A DNA stretch of 26,125 bases from an uncultured Oscillospiraceae bacterium (GCA_910588935.1 CAJUSM010000040.1:1-26125); one strand, 5' to 3'. Shown: positions 1-8,637, numbered from the stretch's first letter. Made by a program: numbers and translations. Notes: generated by a model not told the origin, from the letters alone.

Positions 1-5
1 GCACA

Positions 6-22
6 CCACATTTCCAATGTGG
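6..22. other. Short hairpin at the left edge
   Basis: A 7-bp perfect stem (CCACATT / AATGTGG) with a 3-nt loop lies at the very start of the window. It has no T-tract. It may belong to the end of a gene or RNA outside the window; nothing more can be said. Confidence 0.3.
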
Positions 23-101
23 CTCCTTACCAATTAGAATACCTCTCCGTATCCCCGGCTCAATTATTATAGCTGATTCCTTTCAAAAAATCAAGCCCTT
101 T

Positions 102-121
102 GACAAAAAAAGTTTTTTGTC
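102..121. other. AT-rich hairpin in the left intergenic region
   Basis: GACAAAAAA is followed by a 2-nt spacer and TTTTTTGTC, a near-perfect palindrome. It precedes the GC-rich terminator at 156-186 and could be a weak terminator for the gene to the left. No gene is visible in 1-279, which holds only this hairpin, the terminator and the ppx promoter. Confidence 0.35.
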
Positions 122-155
122 CCGTAAAAGGCAAAATGAAACCCCCTCCTCTTCA

Positions 156-186
156 CCGCCGCCCGCCCTGACAGGCGGCGGTTTTT
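156..186 (+). terminator. Rho-independent terminator of the upstream (off-window) gene
   Basis: CCGCCGCC (156-163) pairs with GGCGGCGG (174-181) around a 10-nt loop, and five T follow at once. This is a canonical intrinsic terminator reading rightward. It separates an unseen left-hand gene from the ppx promoter. Confidence 0.8.
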
Positions 187-218
187 GGGAATTTTTTGAA
201 AAAAAAGAAAAAGAAGGT

Positions 219-247
219 TTGAATATTTCCAGAAACTTTGATATAAT
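219..247 (+). promoter_or_regulatory. Sigma-70-type promoter of the ppx-ppk1-pfkA operon
   Basis: TTGAAT (219-224), a 17-bp spacer and a perfect TATAAT (242-247) lie about 30 bp before the start at 280. Spacing and hexamers are near consensus for the vegetative sigma factor. The AGGAGGG ribosome binding site follows at about 267-273. Confidence 0.8.
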
Positions 248-279
248 TATCTTAGATTCACCTTTTAGGAGGGATTTCC

Positions 280-1818
280 TTGAACAAAAAAAACGCCGCC
301 CGCCTGGCGGCGGTCATTGAAATAGGTTCTAGCAATGTAAAAATGCGGGTATCACAGCTTAGCAAGGGCCGGGTACAAACCCTGGACTATTTGGAATATC
401 CGGTTAGCCTGGACCACGATGTCTTTGAAACCGGCTCCATCCGCTTTGAAAGCCTGCGGGAGCTTTCCGCGGCGCTTTCCAAGTTTTCCGCCGCCCTGCT
501 TTCTTATAATATTGAAAAGCCCCGGGTGGTCTCTTGCACCGCCCTGCTGGAGGCAAAAAACCGGGCCCTGGTGGTAGACCAGCTAAAGGTGCGCAACGGC
601 ATGGAGGTGGCTGTGCTGGACAGCAGCCTGGAAAAAGCCTATCTTTTTTCCGAAATCGAAAAGCGCTTAGGCCCTGCCCTAGACAATGGCAGCTCTTTAA
701 TTGTGTTTATTGGGGCTGGCAGCATTGGCGCGGCGGTATTCGACGGAAAAAAAGCTGTTTACTTCCAAAATATCCCCATTGGCACTTTAAAGCTGCGGGA
801 TATATTGGGGCGGATGCGCCGCAGGGACGAAGAATTCCACTGCATTCTGGAGGAATACATGGACGCCCTGCTGAACCGGATTGACCTTTCCGGTTTCCGC
901 ATTCAGAACCTGGTGCTAACAGGTTCTCAAATTGACACCATTGCCCGGCTCTGCGGGGCCACAAAACAGGGCCAGGCTTACCATATCCAGTCTCCAAAGC
1001 TTCAGGAAATCTACGATTCCGTGCGCTCCCAAACTACAGAAAGCATTGCCTTGCGTTATGGCATTACCGAAAACCAGGCCTCCCTGCTCTACACCGCCCT
1101 GTTCATCTACCGAGGAATGCTCCGGTTCTGCCCTGGCGCTGGGGAAATCCTCTCTCCCCCTGTGCACATCTCCCAGGCGGTGGCCAGATATATGCTTACC
1201 CCCAAGGCAGAAGGGGATTGGGCGGACTATCTCCGGGAGAACGCCTTGGCCTGCGCCGAAACCGCCGCCGCCAGCTTTCACTGCGACCTGAGCCACAGCA
1301 GGCTGGTTGGGTCATACGCCTGCAAGCTCTTTGATAAAATGAAAAAGCTCCATGGCCTGGATCCTTCCAAGCGTCTGATTTTGGAGCTGGCCGCCGCCCT
1401 GCACAGCTGCGGCAGCTATGTAAGCGTGCGCCAGCACAACCGGTGCACCTTCGACATAATCCGGGGCATGGACCTGTTTGGCCTTTCCGCCGGGGAAGTG
1501 CTGGAGGTGGCTATGGTGGCCGGCAGCATTGCCGCGGACCTTAGCGATACCCTGGAATTTGCCGCCCTGCATCAGCAGGAAAAAATTGTGGTCTCCAAGC
1601 TTTCCGCCATTTTCCGCCTAGCCAACGCCATGGACAAATCTCACCGGGCCAAGCTGCGGAACCTAAAAATGACCATCGACCAGGACCGGGTGCTGATACG
1701 GGCAGAGTCCTCGGCCAACACCTTGCTGGAACGCTGGGCCTTTGAGGAGGCCGCCAGATACTTTAAAGAAATATTCGGGCTTTCCCCCGAGCTGGCAATT
1801 AAATTTGATATGATATGA
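280..1818 (+). CDS. ppx: Divergent Ppx/GppA phosphatase-family protein with degenerate HD-like C-terminus
   Basis: A 512-aa member of the exopolyphosphatase/guanosine-pentaphosphatase family, starting at a TTG behind AGGAGGG. Residues ~10-300 form the actin-fold pair: the first phosphate loop is EIGSSN (usually DxGSNS) and the second is FIGAGS (usually DIGGGS), so the usual acidic residue at position 143 is Phe. The C-terminal ~200 residues align with the family's HD domain, but the His-Asp motif reads LHSCG (H375, S376). Family knowledge predicts polyphosphate or pppGpp hydrolysis; the lost acidic residues make that doubtful, and a polyP-binding or regulatory role is possible. The next gene, ppk1, starts 10 bp after the stop and is surely co-transcribed. 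Confidence 0.8.
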   Translation: MNKKNAARLAAVIEIGSSNVKMRVSQLSKGRVQTLDYLEYPVSLDHDVFETGSIRFESLRELSAALSKFSAALLSYNIEKPRVVSCTALLEAKNRALVVDQLKVRNGMEVAVLDSSLEKAYLFSEIEKRLGPALDNGSSLIVFIGAGSIGAAVFDGKKAVYFQNIPIGTLKLRDILGRMRRRDEEFHCILEEYMDALLNRIDLSGFRIQNLVLTGSQIDTIARLCGATKQGQAYHIQSPKLQEIYDSVRSQTTESIALRYGITENQASLLYTALFIYRGMLRFCPGAGEILSPPVHISQAVARYMLTPKAEGDWADYLRENALACAETAAASFHCDLSHSRLVGSYACKLFDKMKKLHGLDPSKRLILELAAALHSCGSYVSVRQHNRCTFDIIRGMDLFGLSAGEVLEVAMVAGSIAADLSDTLEFAALHQQEKIVVSKLSAIFRLANAMDKSHRAKLRNLKMTIDQDRVLIRAESSANTLLERWAFEEAARYFKEIFGLSPELAIKFDMI

Positions 1819-1828
1819 GGTGTGCGCT

Positions 1829-3943
1829 TTGGCAGACAAAAAAATGCCCTACTATAACCGAGAACTCAGCTGGATGGATTTTAACGCCCGGGTGCTGGAA
1901 GAGGCCACAAAAAAAGAGAACCCCCTTATGGAGCGGCTGCGCTTTTTGGCTATTACCGGCTCGAACCTAGACGAATTCTTTATGGTCCGGGTAGCCGGGG
2001 TTAAGGCCCAGGTAAACTCTGGCATGAAAGCCAAGGAGCGCTTTGACCTCCCTCCCCAGGATCTGCTTAAGGAGCTGGAGGAGAAAACCCACGCCTTTAT
2101 GGAGCGCCAGTATTCCTGCCTGCACCGCTCCATTCTCCCCACCCTGGAGCGGGAGGGCATCCGGTTTCTCACCTTTGAGGAAATGGATGAGGCCCAAAAA
2201 AGCCATGTAAACGATTATTTTCACCATGTGCTTTTCCCTGTGCTTACACCCTTGGCTGTAGACGGCAGCCGGCCCTTCCCTATGCTGGCCAATAAATCTC
2301 TCAACATTGCCGTATGTCTGGAGAGCAAGGAGAGCAAAGAAAAGGAAAAGAACTTTGCCGTGGTCCAGGTACCCTCTATCCTGCCCCGGTTTTTAGAGCT
2401 GCCCTGCCAGGAGGGCCGGGCCTTTACCCTTTTGGAAGAAATTATCATTGCCCATTTGGATGAGCTGTTCGAGCTGCACATTATCGACGCCGCCTGCCCC
2501 TTCCGGGTTACCAGGGACTCGGACCTGGAGATTGACGAAGAGGCCGAGGACTTTATGAGCGAGGTAAAAAAGTCGATTAAGCGGCGAAAACGGGGTCGGC
2601 CCGTGCGGCTGGAGCTGCTGCAGAAATGCGGCAAAGATTTGAAAGGCTTTTTGGTGGATATGCTGAAAATAAAGAAAAATGAGATTTACCAGCTTCCCGG
2701 GCCTTTGGATTTGACCTTCTTCTCTAAGTTTGCCGGCATTCAGGGCTGCGAGGCCATGTGCTTTAAGCCTGTTGTTCCTGTGGCCCCCGCAGATTTTTGG
2801 GGCTACGACGATATTTTCACCGCCATACGGGACAAAGACCGAATGGTTCACCACCCCTACGAGAGCTTCGACTGTGTGGTAAAGTTTATTGAGCAGGCAG
2901 CTGAGGACCAGGATGTGCTGGCCATTAAGCAGACTTTATACCGGGTAAGCGGCAATTCCCCTATTATCGCCGCTTTAATCCGGGCGGCGGAAAACGGAAA
3001 GCAAGTTACCGTGCTGGTAGAGCTAAAAGCCCGGTTTGATGAGGAAAACAACATCAACTGGGCCCAGAAGCTGGAAAAGGCCGGCTGCCATGTCATCTAC
3101 GGCCTTCATGGTCTAAAAACCCACTGTAAAATTGCCTTGGTGGTCCGTCAAGAGGAGGACGGCATCCGCCGCTACCTGCACTTGGGCACCGGCAACTACA
3201 ACGATTCCACCGCCAAAATCTACACCGATGTGGGCCTGTTCACCTGCAACAGCCAGTACGGGGCCGACGCCTCCTCCCTGTTCAACGTGATCACCGGCTA
3301 CTCCCGGCCCCCGGAATACAGGCATTTTGCCGTGGCGCCCCACGGGCTGCGCGGCTTTTTCACCCGGCGCATCCGGTTGGAAACCGAAAACGCCAAAAAG
3401 GGCCTGCCCTGCGGTATTACCGCCAAGGTAAACTCCTTGGTAGACCCGGAAATCATCTCCTTGCTGTACGAGGCCAGCCAGGCCGGGGTACCGGTAAAGG
3501 TAATTGTACGGGGCATTTGCTGCCTGATTCCCGGCCTGGAGGGGGTCAGCGAGAACATTCAAATTATCAGCATTGTAGGCCAGCTGCTGGAGCACAGCCG
3601 GGTATTCCGCTTTGAAAACGCCGGCGATCCCAAAATTTATATGGGCAGCGCAGACTGGATGCCCCGGAACCTGGACCGGCGTATTGAGTTGGTATTCCCC
3701 ATCGAGGACGAGGACCTGAAAGCACGGGCTTTCGGCATTTTGGAAACTCTGCTCAGCGATAACACCAATGCCCGGGTGATGCAGGGGGATACCAGCTACC
3801 AGCATGTCAGCCGCCGGGGCAAAACAGCATTCAGCAGCCAGCAGGCCTTTTACAAACAGGCTCAGGACCGGCTGAAAGCCCTGCAGAAAATCGAACACGA
3901 CAGCCCCCTAATCCCCATCCACTCTGCCGAGGACGCGACCTAA
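1829..3943 (+). CDS. ppk1: Polyphosphate kinase 1
   Basis: PPK1 reversibly transfers the ATP gamma-phosphate onto inorganic polyphosphate. The protein is about 704 aa, the family's usual length. The N-terminal domain has the ELSWMDFNARVLEEA signature, followed by the head domain and two phospholipase-D-like catalytic domains. The autophosphorylated His lies in LKTHCKIALV (residue 432) and the second catalytic His in LLEHSRVF (residue 589), matching E. coli His435 and His592. I chose TTG 1829 because GAGG sits 8 bp before it; a GTG at 1820 would overlap that site and adds three residues. The gene is complete, second in the operon, and shows no frameshift. Confidence 0.95.
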   Translation: MADKKMPYYNRELSWMDFNARVLEEATKKENPLMERLRFLAITGSNLDEFFMVRVAGVKAQVNSGMKAKERFDLPPQDLLKELEEKTHAFMERQYSCLHRSILPTLEREGIRFLTFEEMDEAQKSHVNDYFHHVLFPVLTPLAVDGSRPFPMLANKSLNIAVCLESKESKEKEKNFAVVQVPSILPRFLELPCQEGRAFTLLEEIIIAHLDELFELHIIDAACPFRVTRDSDLEIDEEAEDFMSEVKKSIKRRKRGRPVRLELLQKCGKDLKGFLVDMLKIKKNEIYQLPGPLDLTFFSKFAGIQGCEAMCFKPVVPVAPADFWGYDDIFTAIRDKDRMVHHPYESFDCVVKFIEQAAEDQDVLAIKQTLYRVSGNSPIIAALIRAAENGKQVTVLVELKARFDEENNINWAQKLEKAGCHVIYGLHGLKTHCKIALVVRQEEDGIRRYLHLGTGNYNDSTAKIYTDVGLFTCNSQYGADASSLFNVITGYSRPPEYRHFAVAPHGLRGFFTRRIRLETENAKKGLPCGITAKVNSLVDPEIISLLYEASQAGVPVKVIVRGICCLIPGLEGVSENIQIISIVGQLLEHSRVFRFENAGDPKIYMGSADWMPRNLDRRIELVFPIEDEDLKARAFGILETLLSDNTNARVMQGDTSYQHVSRRGKTAFSSQQAFYKQAQDRLKALQKIEHDSPLIPIHSAEDAT

Positions 3944-3992
3944 GGGCTTCGTCTCCAGCTCAGCTATGATACACGCAAAGGAGGCGCGTACA

Positions 3993-4544
3993 GTGAAGCT
4001 TATCTTATTGTTTGGAAATGCCGCGGTGGGCAAAATGACCGTAGGCCAAGAGCTGATGAAGCGCACAGGCCTGCGCCTGTTTCACAACCACATGACCATT
4101 GAGCCGGTGCTGGAGGTGTTCGGCAATTTCAACTCCGCCGCCATTGCCCGGTGCCGCCAGGTGATTTTTGAGGAATTCGCCAAAACAGATCATTATGGCA
4201 TGATTTTTACCTATATGTGGGCCTTTGACCAGCAGTCCGACTGGGATTATGTGGAACAAATCAAAGAGATTTTTGCCCCCTATGGCACGGAGTTCTATTA
4301 TGTGGAGCTGGTGGCCTCTCAGGAGGTCCGCCTGCAACGGAACGCCAGCGAAAACCGCCTGCGCAACAAGGGCTCCAAACGGGACGTGGAAGCCTCCAAC
4401 CAGCGCCTGCTAAGCGACGACGCCCAATACCGGCTGGAGAGCCGGGAGGGGGAAATTTCTTTCCCCAACTATCTCAAAATCGACAACTCCGACCTGCCCC
4501 CTGAGGCGGCAGCAGAAAAAATCAAAGATTATTTTAATCTGTAG
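3993..4544 (+). CDS. Small P-loop NTPase, shikimate/gluconate-kinase-like
   Basis: A cytoplasmic protein of about 183 aa with a Walker A loop at its N-terminus (GNAAVGKMT, residues ~8-16) after a hydrophobic strand LILLF. FHNHMT follows, as in small-molecule kinase-like AAA ATPases. A conserved-looking NRLRNKG Arg/Lys patch near residue 120 could be a lid. The GTG at 3993 is preferred over an ATG at 3966 because AAAGGAGG ends 8 bp before it. The gene is third in the ppx-ppk1-pfkA operon, 12 bp before pfkA. The substrate is unknown; kinases of this type phosphorylate small molecules or nucleotides. The co-transcription with polyP and glycolytic enzymes is real, but any functional tie is inference. 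Confidence 0.8.
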   Translation: MKLILLFGNAAVGKMTVGQELMKRTGLRLFHNHMTIEPVLEVFGNFNSAAIARCRQVIFEEFAKTDHYGMIFTYMWAFDQQSDWDYVEQIKEIFAPYGTEFYYVELVASQEVRLQRNASENRLRNKGSKRDVEASNQRLLSDDAQYRLESREGEISFPNYLKIDNSDLPPEAAAEKIKDYFNL

Positions 4545-4556
4545 GAGGAATGAAAC

Positions 4557-5633
4557 ATGAAGCGAGTAGGAATTCTCACCAGCGGCGGCGACTGCCAAGG
4601 CCTCAATGCCTCTATCCGGGGCGTGGCCAAGGGCCTATATGAGGAGTTTGGCAAAGACGTGGAAATTTACGGCATCAAGGACGGCTACACCGGCCTGATT
4701 TTTGGGGAATACAAGAAGATGGAGCCCAGCGACTTTTCCGGTATCCTCACCTTAGGCGGCACCCTTTTGGGTACTTCCCGGCAGCCATTCAAGACCATCC
4801 GGGTCATTGACGAAAACAATGTAGACAAGGTGGCCTCTATGAAGGACCACTACAAGAAAATGAAATTGGATTGTCTGGTGATTTTAGGTGGCAACGGCAC
4901 CCAAAAAACCGCCAACCTCCTTCGGGAAGAGGGTTTAAACGTTATCCACCTGCCCAAAACCATTGACAACGATATTTGGGGCACAGACGTAACCTTTGGT
5001 TTCCACAGCGCGGTGGAGGTGGCCACCAATGTAATCGACTGTATCCACACCACCGCCACCTCCCATGGCCGCATTTTTATTGTAGAGGTCATGGGCCACA
5101 AGGTTGGCTGGCTTACTCTTTCCGCCGGCATTGCCGGGGGCGCCGATGTTATCCTGCTGCCGGAAATTCCCTATAGCATTGATAAAGTAGCTAAAACTTT
5201 GAACAACCGCATAGAAAACGGCAAAAAGTTCTCCATTTTGGCTGTAGCCGAAGGCGCCATCTCCAAAGAAGAGGCCAAGCTCTCTAAAAAAGAGCTGAAG
5301 AAGCGCCGGGCCGAAGAGAACTATCCCTCTGTTGTATATCGCATTGCAGAAGAACTGGAAGAGAAAATCGACAATGAAATCCGGGTGTGCGTGCCAGGGC
5401 ATTTCCAGCGGGGCGGCAGCCCCTGCGCCTACGACCGGGTTCTCTGTACCCGCCTAGGCGCTACCGCCGCCCGCTTTATCAAGGAGAAAACCTTTGGCGT
5501 AATGGTGGGTATGGTCAACGGGGAAACCGTGCCTGTTCCCCTGGAAAATGTAGCCGGAAAACTGAAATCTGTACCTGTAGACTGCGGAGAAATCCAGGCT
5601 GCCCGGCAAATTGGCATTAGCTTTGGCGACTAA
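4557..5633 (+). CDS. pfkA: 6-phosphofructokinase (class III, PfkA family)
   Basis: The protein (358 aa) phosphorylates fructose 6-phosphate to fructose 1,6-bisphosphate in glycolysis. The N-terminus GILTSGGDCQGLNASIRG is diagnostic. The phosphoryl-donor loop reads GGNGTQ, with Gly at the position equivalent to E. coli Gly104, where PPi enzymes carry Asp. The catalytic loop reads PKTIDNDI, with Lys rather than the Gly of classical ATP enzymes. This Gly/Lys pair is known from long-form group III PFKs, several of which use ATP; donor choice cannot be settled by reading. GHFQRGGSP forms part of the sugar-phosphate site. The start follows TAGGAGGAA. It is last in the operon; no clear terminator follows. 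Confidence 0.95.
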   Translation: MKRVGILTSGGDCQGLNASIRGVAKGLYEEFGKDVEIYGIKDGYTGLIFGEYKKMEPSDFSGILTLGGTLLGTSRQPFKTIRVIDENNVDKVASMKDHYKKMKLDCLVILGGNGTQKTANLLREEGLNVIHLPKTIDNDIWGTDVTFGFHSAVEVATNVIDCIHTTATSHGRIFIVEVMGHKVGWLTLSAGIAGGADVILLPEIPYSIDKVAKTLNNRIENGKKFSILAVAEGAISKEEAKLSKKELKKRRAEENYPSVVYRIAEELEEKIDNEIRVCVPGHFQRGGSPCAYDRVLCTRLGATAARFIKEKTFGVMVGMVNGETVPVPLENVAGKLKSVPVDCGEIQAARQIGISFGD

Positions 5634-5661
5634 ACAAAAAATAGAATTTCTCCGGCTTTCT

Positions 5662-5685
5662 CTGGCCGTACCGACTGTACGCCAG
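5662..5685. other. Hairpin in the pfkA downstream gap
   Basis: CTGGC and GTAC pair with GTAC and GCCAG around a 5-nt loop, with one bulged C. No T-tract follows on either strand, so it is not a standard terminator. The rest of the 160-bp gap to the next gene shows no other clear element. Confidence 0.35.
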
Positions 5686-5793
5686 GTAAGTTGGGCTGGA
5701 GCAAGGAATCTGTACCCTAAACTTTGCGGCTGCCCAGAAAGGCCCTGCTGTTATCTGCCCTACAAATCCTAATGTAAAAAGAGGAGAAAGCCT

Positions 5794-6279
5794 GTGGATT
5801 TCCGTATTATCTCACTGCCCCCCTTTACCGCTGTAACCTCAGGGCCTGACCCTGACTTTGATTTTTCTTCAAGCGGCGTGCTGGGGAAATTTGAGGCCTA
5901 TTTCAGCGCCATCACCCCTTCTCCCAGAGACAGTTTTATGCCCCGGGACTTTATGCTCTTTAACGAAGAGGCCGGCGGCATGGAGTGGTGGTGGGCCCTG
6001 GAAGAAGGAATGCCTGACGGCGGTTTTGAGAAGGTCTTTTTTGAGGGCGGCTACTTCCTTACCTTTTTCTATCGGGACGGAGACGAGGAGACCCATAACC
6101 GGCTCTATACCCAAGCGCAGCAGTATATTGCGGAAAGTACTCTCTTTGAGCTGGACGACCGGCCCGGTCATCGTTCCATGGGGCATATTATCACGCCCCA
6201 TAATCTAATAGAAAAACAAGGCTATGCCTTGATGGAGTGCTTTGTGCCTATACGGCTAAAAACTACCCCGCCCTCATAA
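5794..6279 (+). CDS. GyrI-like / AraC effector-binding-domain protein
   Basis: A 161-aa stand-alone protein starting at GTG behind AAAGAGGAG. The layout resembles the small-molecule-binding domain of BmrR, SbmC/GyrI and AraC-type regulators: an N-terminal beta strand (FRIISLPPFTAV), a middle segment with the Trp-rich patch GGMEWWWALE, a GGYFLTFFYRD strand, and a C-terminal LMECFVPIR strand, as expected for this domain's tandem SH2-like half-folds. There is no DNA-binding domain, so it is not a regulator by itself. It may sequester or sense a ligand. The family call is moderate; the gene itself looks real, with good coding character and a ribosome binding site. Confidence 0.65.
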   Translation: MDFRIISLPPFTAVTSGPDPDFDFSSSGVLGKFEAYFSAITPSPRDSFMPRDFMLFNEEAGGMEWWWALEEGMPDGGFEKVFFEGGYFLTFFYRDGDEETHNRLYTQAQQYIAESTLFELDDRPGHRSMGHIITPHNLIEKQGYALMECFVPIRLKTTPPS

Positions 6280-6334
6280 TTTTAGATGCTCCACAAAATT
6301 TATATATCATTCAACGAAAGAAAGGGTTATTGCT

Positions 6335-7207
6335 ATGAAATTCTCTGTTAGCCTTTACAGCTTTTATTCTGCACTGCGCGCCGGGGAGCTTACCCTCCTG
6401 GACTGCATCGACAAGGCCAAAGAGATGGGCTTTGACGCCGTTGAGGCCGTGGACTTTGTGATGGGATGCTCTCCAGAAGAAATGCCCGAAAAAGCGCAGG
6501 AGCTGAAAGCAAAAGCTGACCAGTGCGGCCTGCCCTTCTCCTCCTTTGCTGTTGGCGCAGACCTGCTCAACGGCCTGGACGGCTCTGGGGACCCCCAAAA
6601 GGAAATTCAGCGGGTAAAAGGTATGGTGGATATCGCCGCCATTCTGGGTGCCCCTCGGATGCGTCACGACATTACCACCGGCCAGAAGAACTCCCCCAAG
6701 AGCTACGCCGCCCTGGTTCCCCAACTGGCAGAATCTGTTCGGGAGATTGCAGACTACGCCCAAAGCAAGGGGATTATGACCATGACGGAGAACCACGGCT
6801 ATTTTTCCCAGGATTCCCAGCGGGTAGAACTGCTGTACAACACCGTAAACCATCCCAACTTCGCCCTGCTCTGCGACATTGGCAACTTTATGTGCGCCGA
6901 TGAGAACCCGGCCATGGCTGTAGCGCGAGTAGCCCCTTATGTGAAATATGTTCATGCCAAAGATTTCATCTGGAAAAGCTACAACGATGCAGACCCCGGG
7001 GAGGGCGCTTTCCCTACCCGGGCAGGGAACTACCTACGGGGCACTGTAATCGGCCACGGAAATGTACCGGTAAAGCAGTGCCTGCACATCCTAAAAAAGG
7101 CCGGATACGACGGCACCATTGCCATTGAGTTTGAGGGCATGGAGCCCGCCCTTACGGCCATCCGCATTGGGCTTGCCAACTTAAAGCGGTACTGGGAAGA
7201 GGCCTAA
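6335..7207 (+). CDS. Sugar phosphate isomerase/epimerase (xylose-isomerase-like TIM barrel)
   Basis: A 290-aa cytoplasmic TIM-barrel protein of the AP-endonuclease-2 / IolE-type superfamily. The expected divalent-metal ligands can be seen in order: Glu in MTENHG, Asp in LLCDIGNF, His in YVHAKDF and Glu in IAIEFEG. The full barrel length is present. Such enzymes isomerise or epimerise keto sugars or inositol derivatives; the exact substrate cannot be read. The next gene on the same strand is a Gfo/Idh/MocA dehydrogenase, a common partner in sugar or inositol catabolism, although 373 bp separate them. The start ATG follows GAAAGAAAGGG. Confidence 0.85.
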   Translation: MKFSVSLYSFYSALRAGELTLLDCIDKAKEMGFDAVEAVDFVMGCSPEEMPEKAQELKAKADQCGLPFSSFAVGADLLNGLDGSGDPQKEIQRVKGMVDIAAILGAPRMRHDITTGQKNSPKSYAALVPQLAESVREIADYAQSKGIMTMTENHGYFSQDSQRVELLYNTVNHPNFALLCDIGNFMCADENPAMAVARVAPYVKYVHAKDFIWKSYNDADPGEGAFPTRAGNYLRGTVIGHGNVPVKQCLHILKKAGYDGTIAIEFEGMEPALTAIRIGLANLKRYWEEA

Positions 7208-7580
7208 ACACAGAGGACCGCAGCCATTTGGGTGCGGTCCATCTTTATGCATAGCAGGGACGGCTTGAAATTAAGGTATAAAACCTGACAGAGTATAGGA
7301 AGTGCCGCGGTATTTGGGAAAGCCCTGCCGCTATTCCAGATCAATCGTTTTATGAACGGAAAAGCGGCAGCCATACTTTTGGGAGCAGGGCTTTATAACC
7401 CAATGGCTGGCAAAATCCTTAAACCTTTCCAGGCTATCTTCAAGCACAGAGGCAAAGAATACCATTCTCCGCCACCTATTAAGAAAAAGCCTTACCGCTG
7501 TCTGCTTCTAAGGAAGAGGCAAGCTAGGAGAGTATCTGAATCCGCTAGCAAAAATTATAATTAAATAAGGAGGTTCTATT
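7208..7580 (+). other. 373-bp gene-free interval with a hairpin
   Basis: Just after the isomerase stop, GGACCGCA (7215-7222) pairs with TGCGGTCC (7233-7240), followed by ATCTTTAT. This is a plausible weak terminator. The rest of the interval has no convincing gene; a 70-codon open frame at 7352-7564 has no ribosome binding site and a composition that does not look coding. The AAGGAGG site of the next gene lies at its end. It may be a decayed gene or a long leader. Confidence 0.5.
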
Positions 7581-8576
7581 ATGCTTCGTTTTGCAACCAT
7601 TGGCTCTGGCTGGATTACTGACGAATATATTGCCGGGGCCAAAGATACCGGCCTGTGGCAGCTTATCGCTGTCCACTCCCGAAGCTTGAAACGAGCTAGG
7701 GAATATGCCCAAAAGCATGGCGCCCAGCACGCCTTTACCCAGGTGGAAGAGCTGGCCAGGTGCCCAGAGGTAGACGCTGTGTACGTGGCCAGCCCCAACG
7801 CCCTCCATTATGAGCACTGCAAAATTCTGCTGGAGCAGGGAAAGCATGTAATCTGCGAAAAGCCCCTTTGTGCCCAGGCTGCCAAAACCCGGGAACTGAT
7901 CGAACTAGCCGCGGATAAACAGGTGGTCTTTTTGGAGGCCATTATGTATATGCACCAGCCCCAACGCAAAAAGCTGGAGGAGGCCCTAAGCAAAATCGGC
8001 AAAATCACTATGGCAAAGCTGGATTTCTGCCAGCGCTCCTCCAAGCTGGACCGGTACCTAGCCGGAGAGCTGCCGAATATTTTCAATCCCCAAATGGAAA
8101 CCGGGGCCCTGATGGACCTGGGAGTCTACTGTGTATACCCCGCCCTTCACCTGTTTGGCCGGCCGGAGAGCTTTTCTGTAGAAAGCCTGCCAATGAAAAG
8201 CGGGGCGGATGGCGGCGGGGTAATTACCATGCGCTACCCGGATAAGCTGGTGGCCCTCACCTACTCCAAGCTGGGCCAGGCCGGAGCCGACTCCGATTTT
8301 CAGGGTACCCAGGGCACGGTGGCGGTTCAGTCCATTTCCCGGCTAGGGGGAATCACCCTGCAGCGCCAGGATGGCAGCAGAGAAGTAATCCATGGCCAGG
8401 ACGAAAAGTACCGCCTTATGGGGGCAGAGGCCCAGAGTTTCCACCGCTTTATCACCCAGCCCCAGGAGAGCCAAGAGGAATATGCCCTTTGCACCCAGCT
8501 AAGCCTGGAGACTTCCGAATTTATGGAGGAGGCGCGGCACAAGGCCGGCATTGCCTTTTCCAGCGACAGTAAGTAG
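7581..8576 (+). CDS. Gfo/Idh/MocA family NAD(P)-dependent oxidoreductase
   Basis: A 331-aa two-domain dehydrogenase. The N-terminal Rossmann fold begins with IGSGWITDEYI (glycine-rich dinucleotide loop), and the family motif CEKPLC appears near residue 95. The C-terminal half is the alpha/beta substrate domain with ALMDLGVYCVYPALHLFG, as in the trans-1,2-dihydrobenzene-1,2-diol / sugar dehydrogenase branch. It probably oxidises or reduces a sugar or cyclitol in the cytoplasm; the substrate is unknown. ATG follows AAGGAGGTTCTATT. A functional pairing with the upstream isomerase is an inference from co-orientation. Confidence 0.9.
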   Translation: MLRFATIGSGWITDEYIAGAKDTGLWQLIAVHSRSLKRAREYAQKHGAQHAFTQVEELARCPEVDAVYVASPNALHYEHCKILLEQGKHVICEKPLCAQAAKTRELIELAADKQVVFLEAIMYMHQPQRKKLEEALSKIGKITMAKLDFCQRSSKLDRYLAGELPNIFNPQMETGALMDLGVYCVYPALHLFGRPESFSVESLPMKSGADGGGVITMRYPDKLVALTYSKLGQAGADSDFQGTQGTVAVQSISRLGGITLQRQDGSREVIHGQDEKYRLMGAEAQSFHRFITQPQESQEEYALCTQLSLETSEFMEEARHKAGIAFSSDSK

Positions 8577-8637
8577 CCTGTATGTTTCCTAAAGATTTCT
8601 ATTTCGCCCTTTCATCCTACTTTGATCGGAGGTCCCA

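Noticed and set aside
1820..1828. GTG start for ppk1
   Set aside because: It overlaps the GAGG site that is correctly spaced from the TTG at 1829; only three residues differ.
3113..3898. 261-codon minus-strand open frame inside ppk1
   Set aside because: It is antisense to a complete, motif-verified PPK1 and has no ribosome binding site or recognisable domain; high-GC codon bias leaves long antisense frames.
7352..7564. 70-codon frame in the gap before the Gfo/Idh gene
   Set aside because: No ribosome binding site, non-protein-like composition and no recognisable motif.
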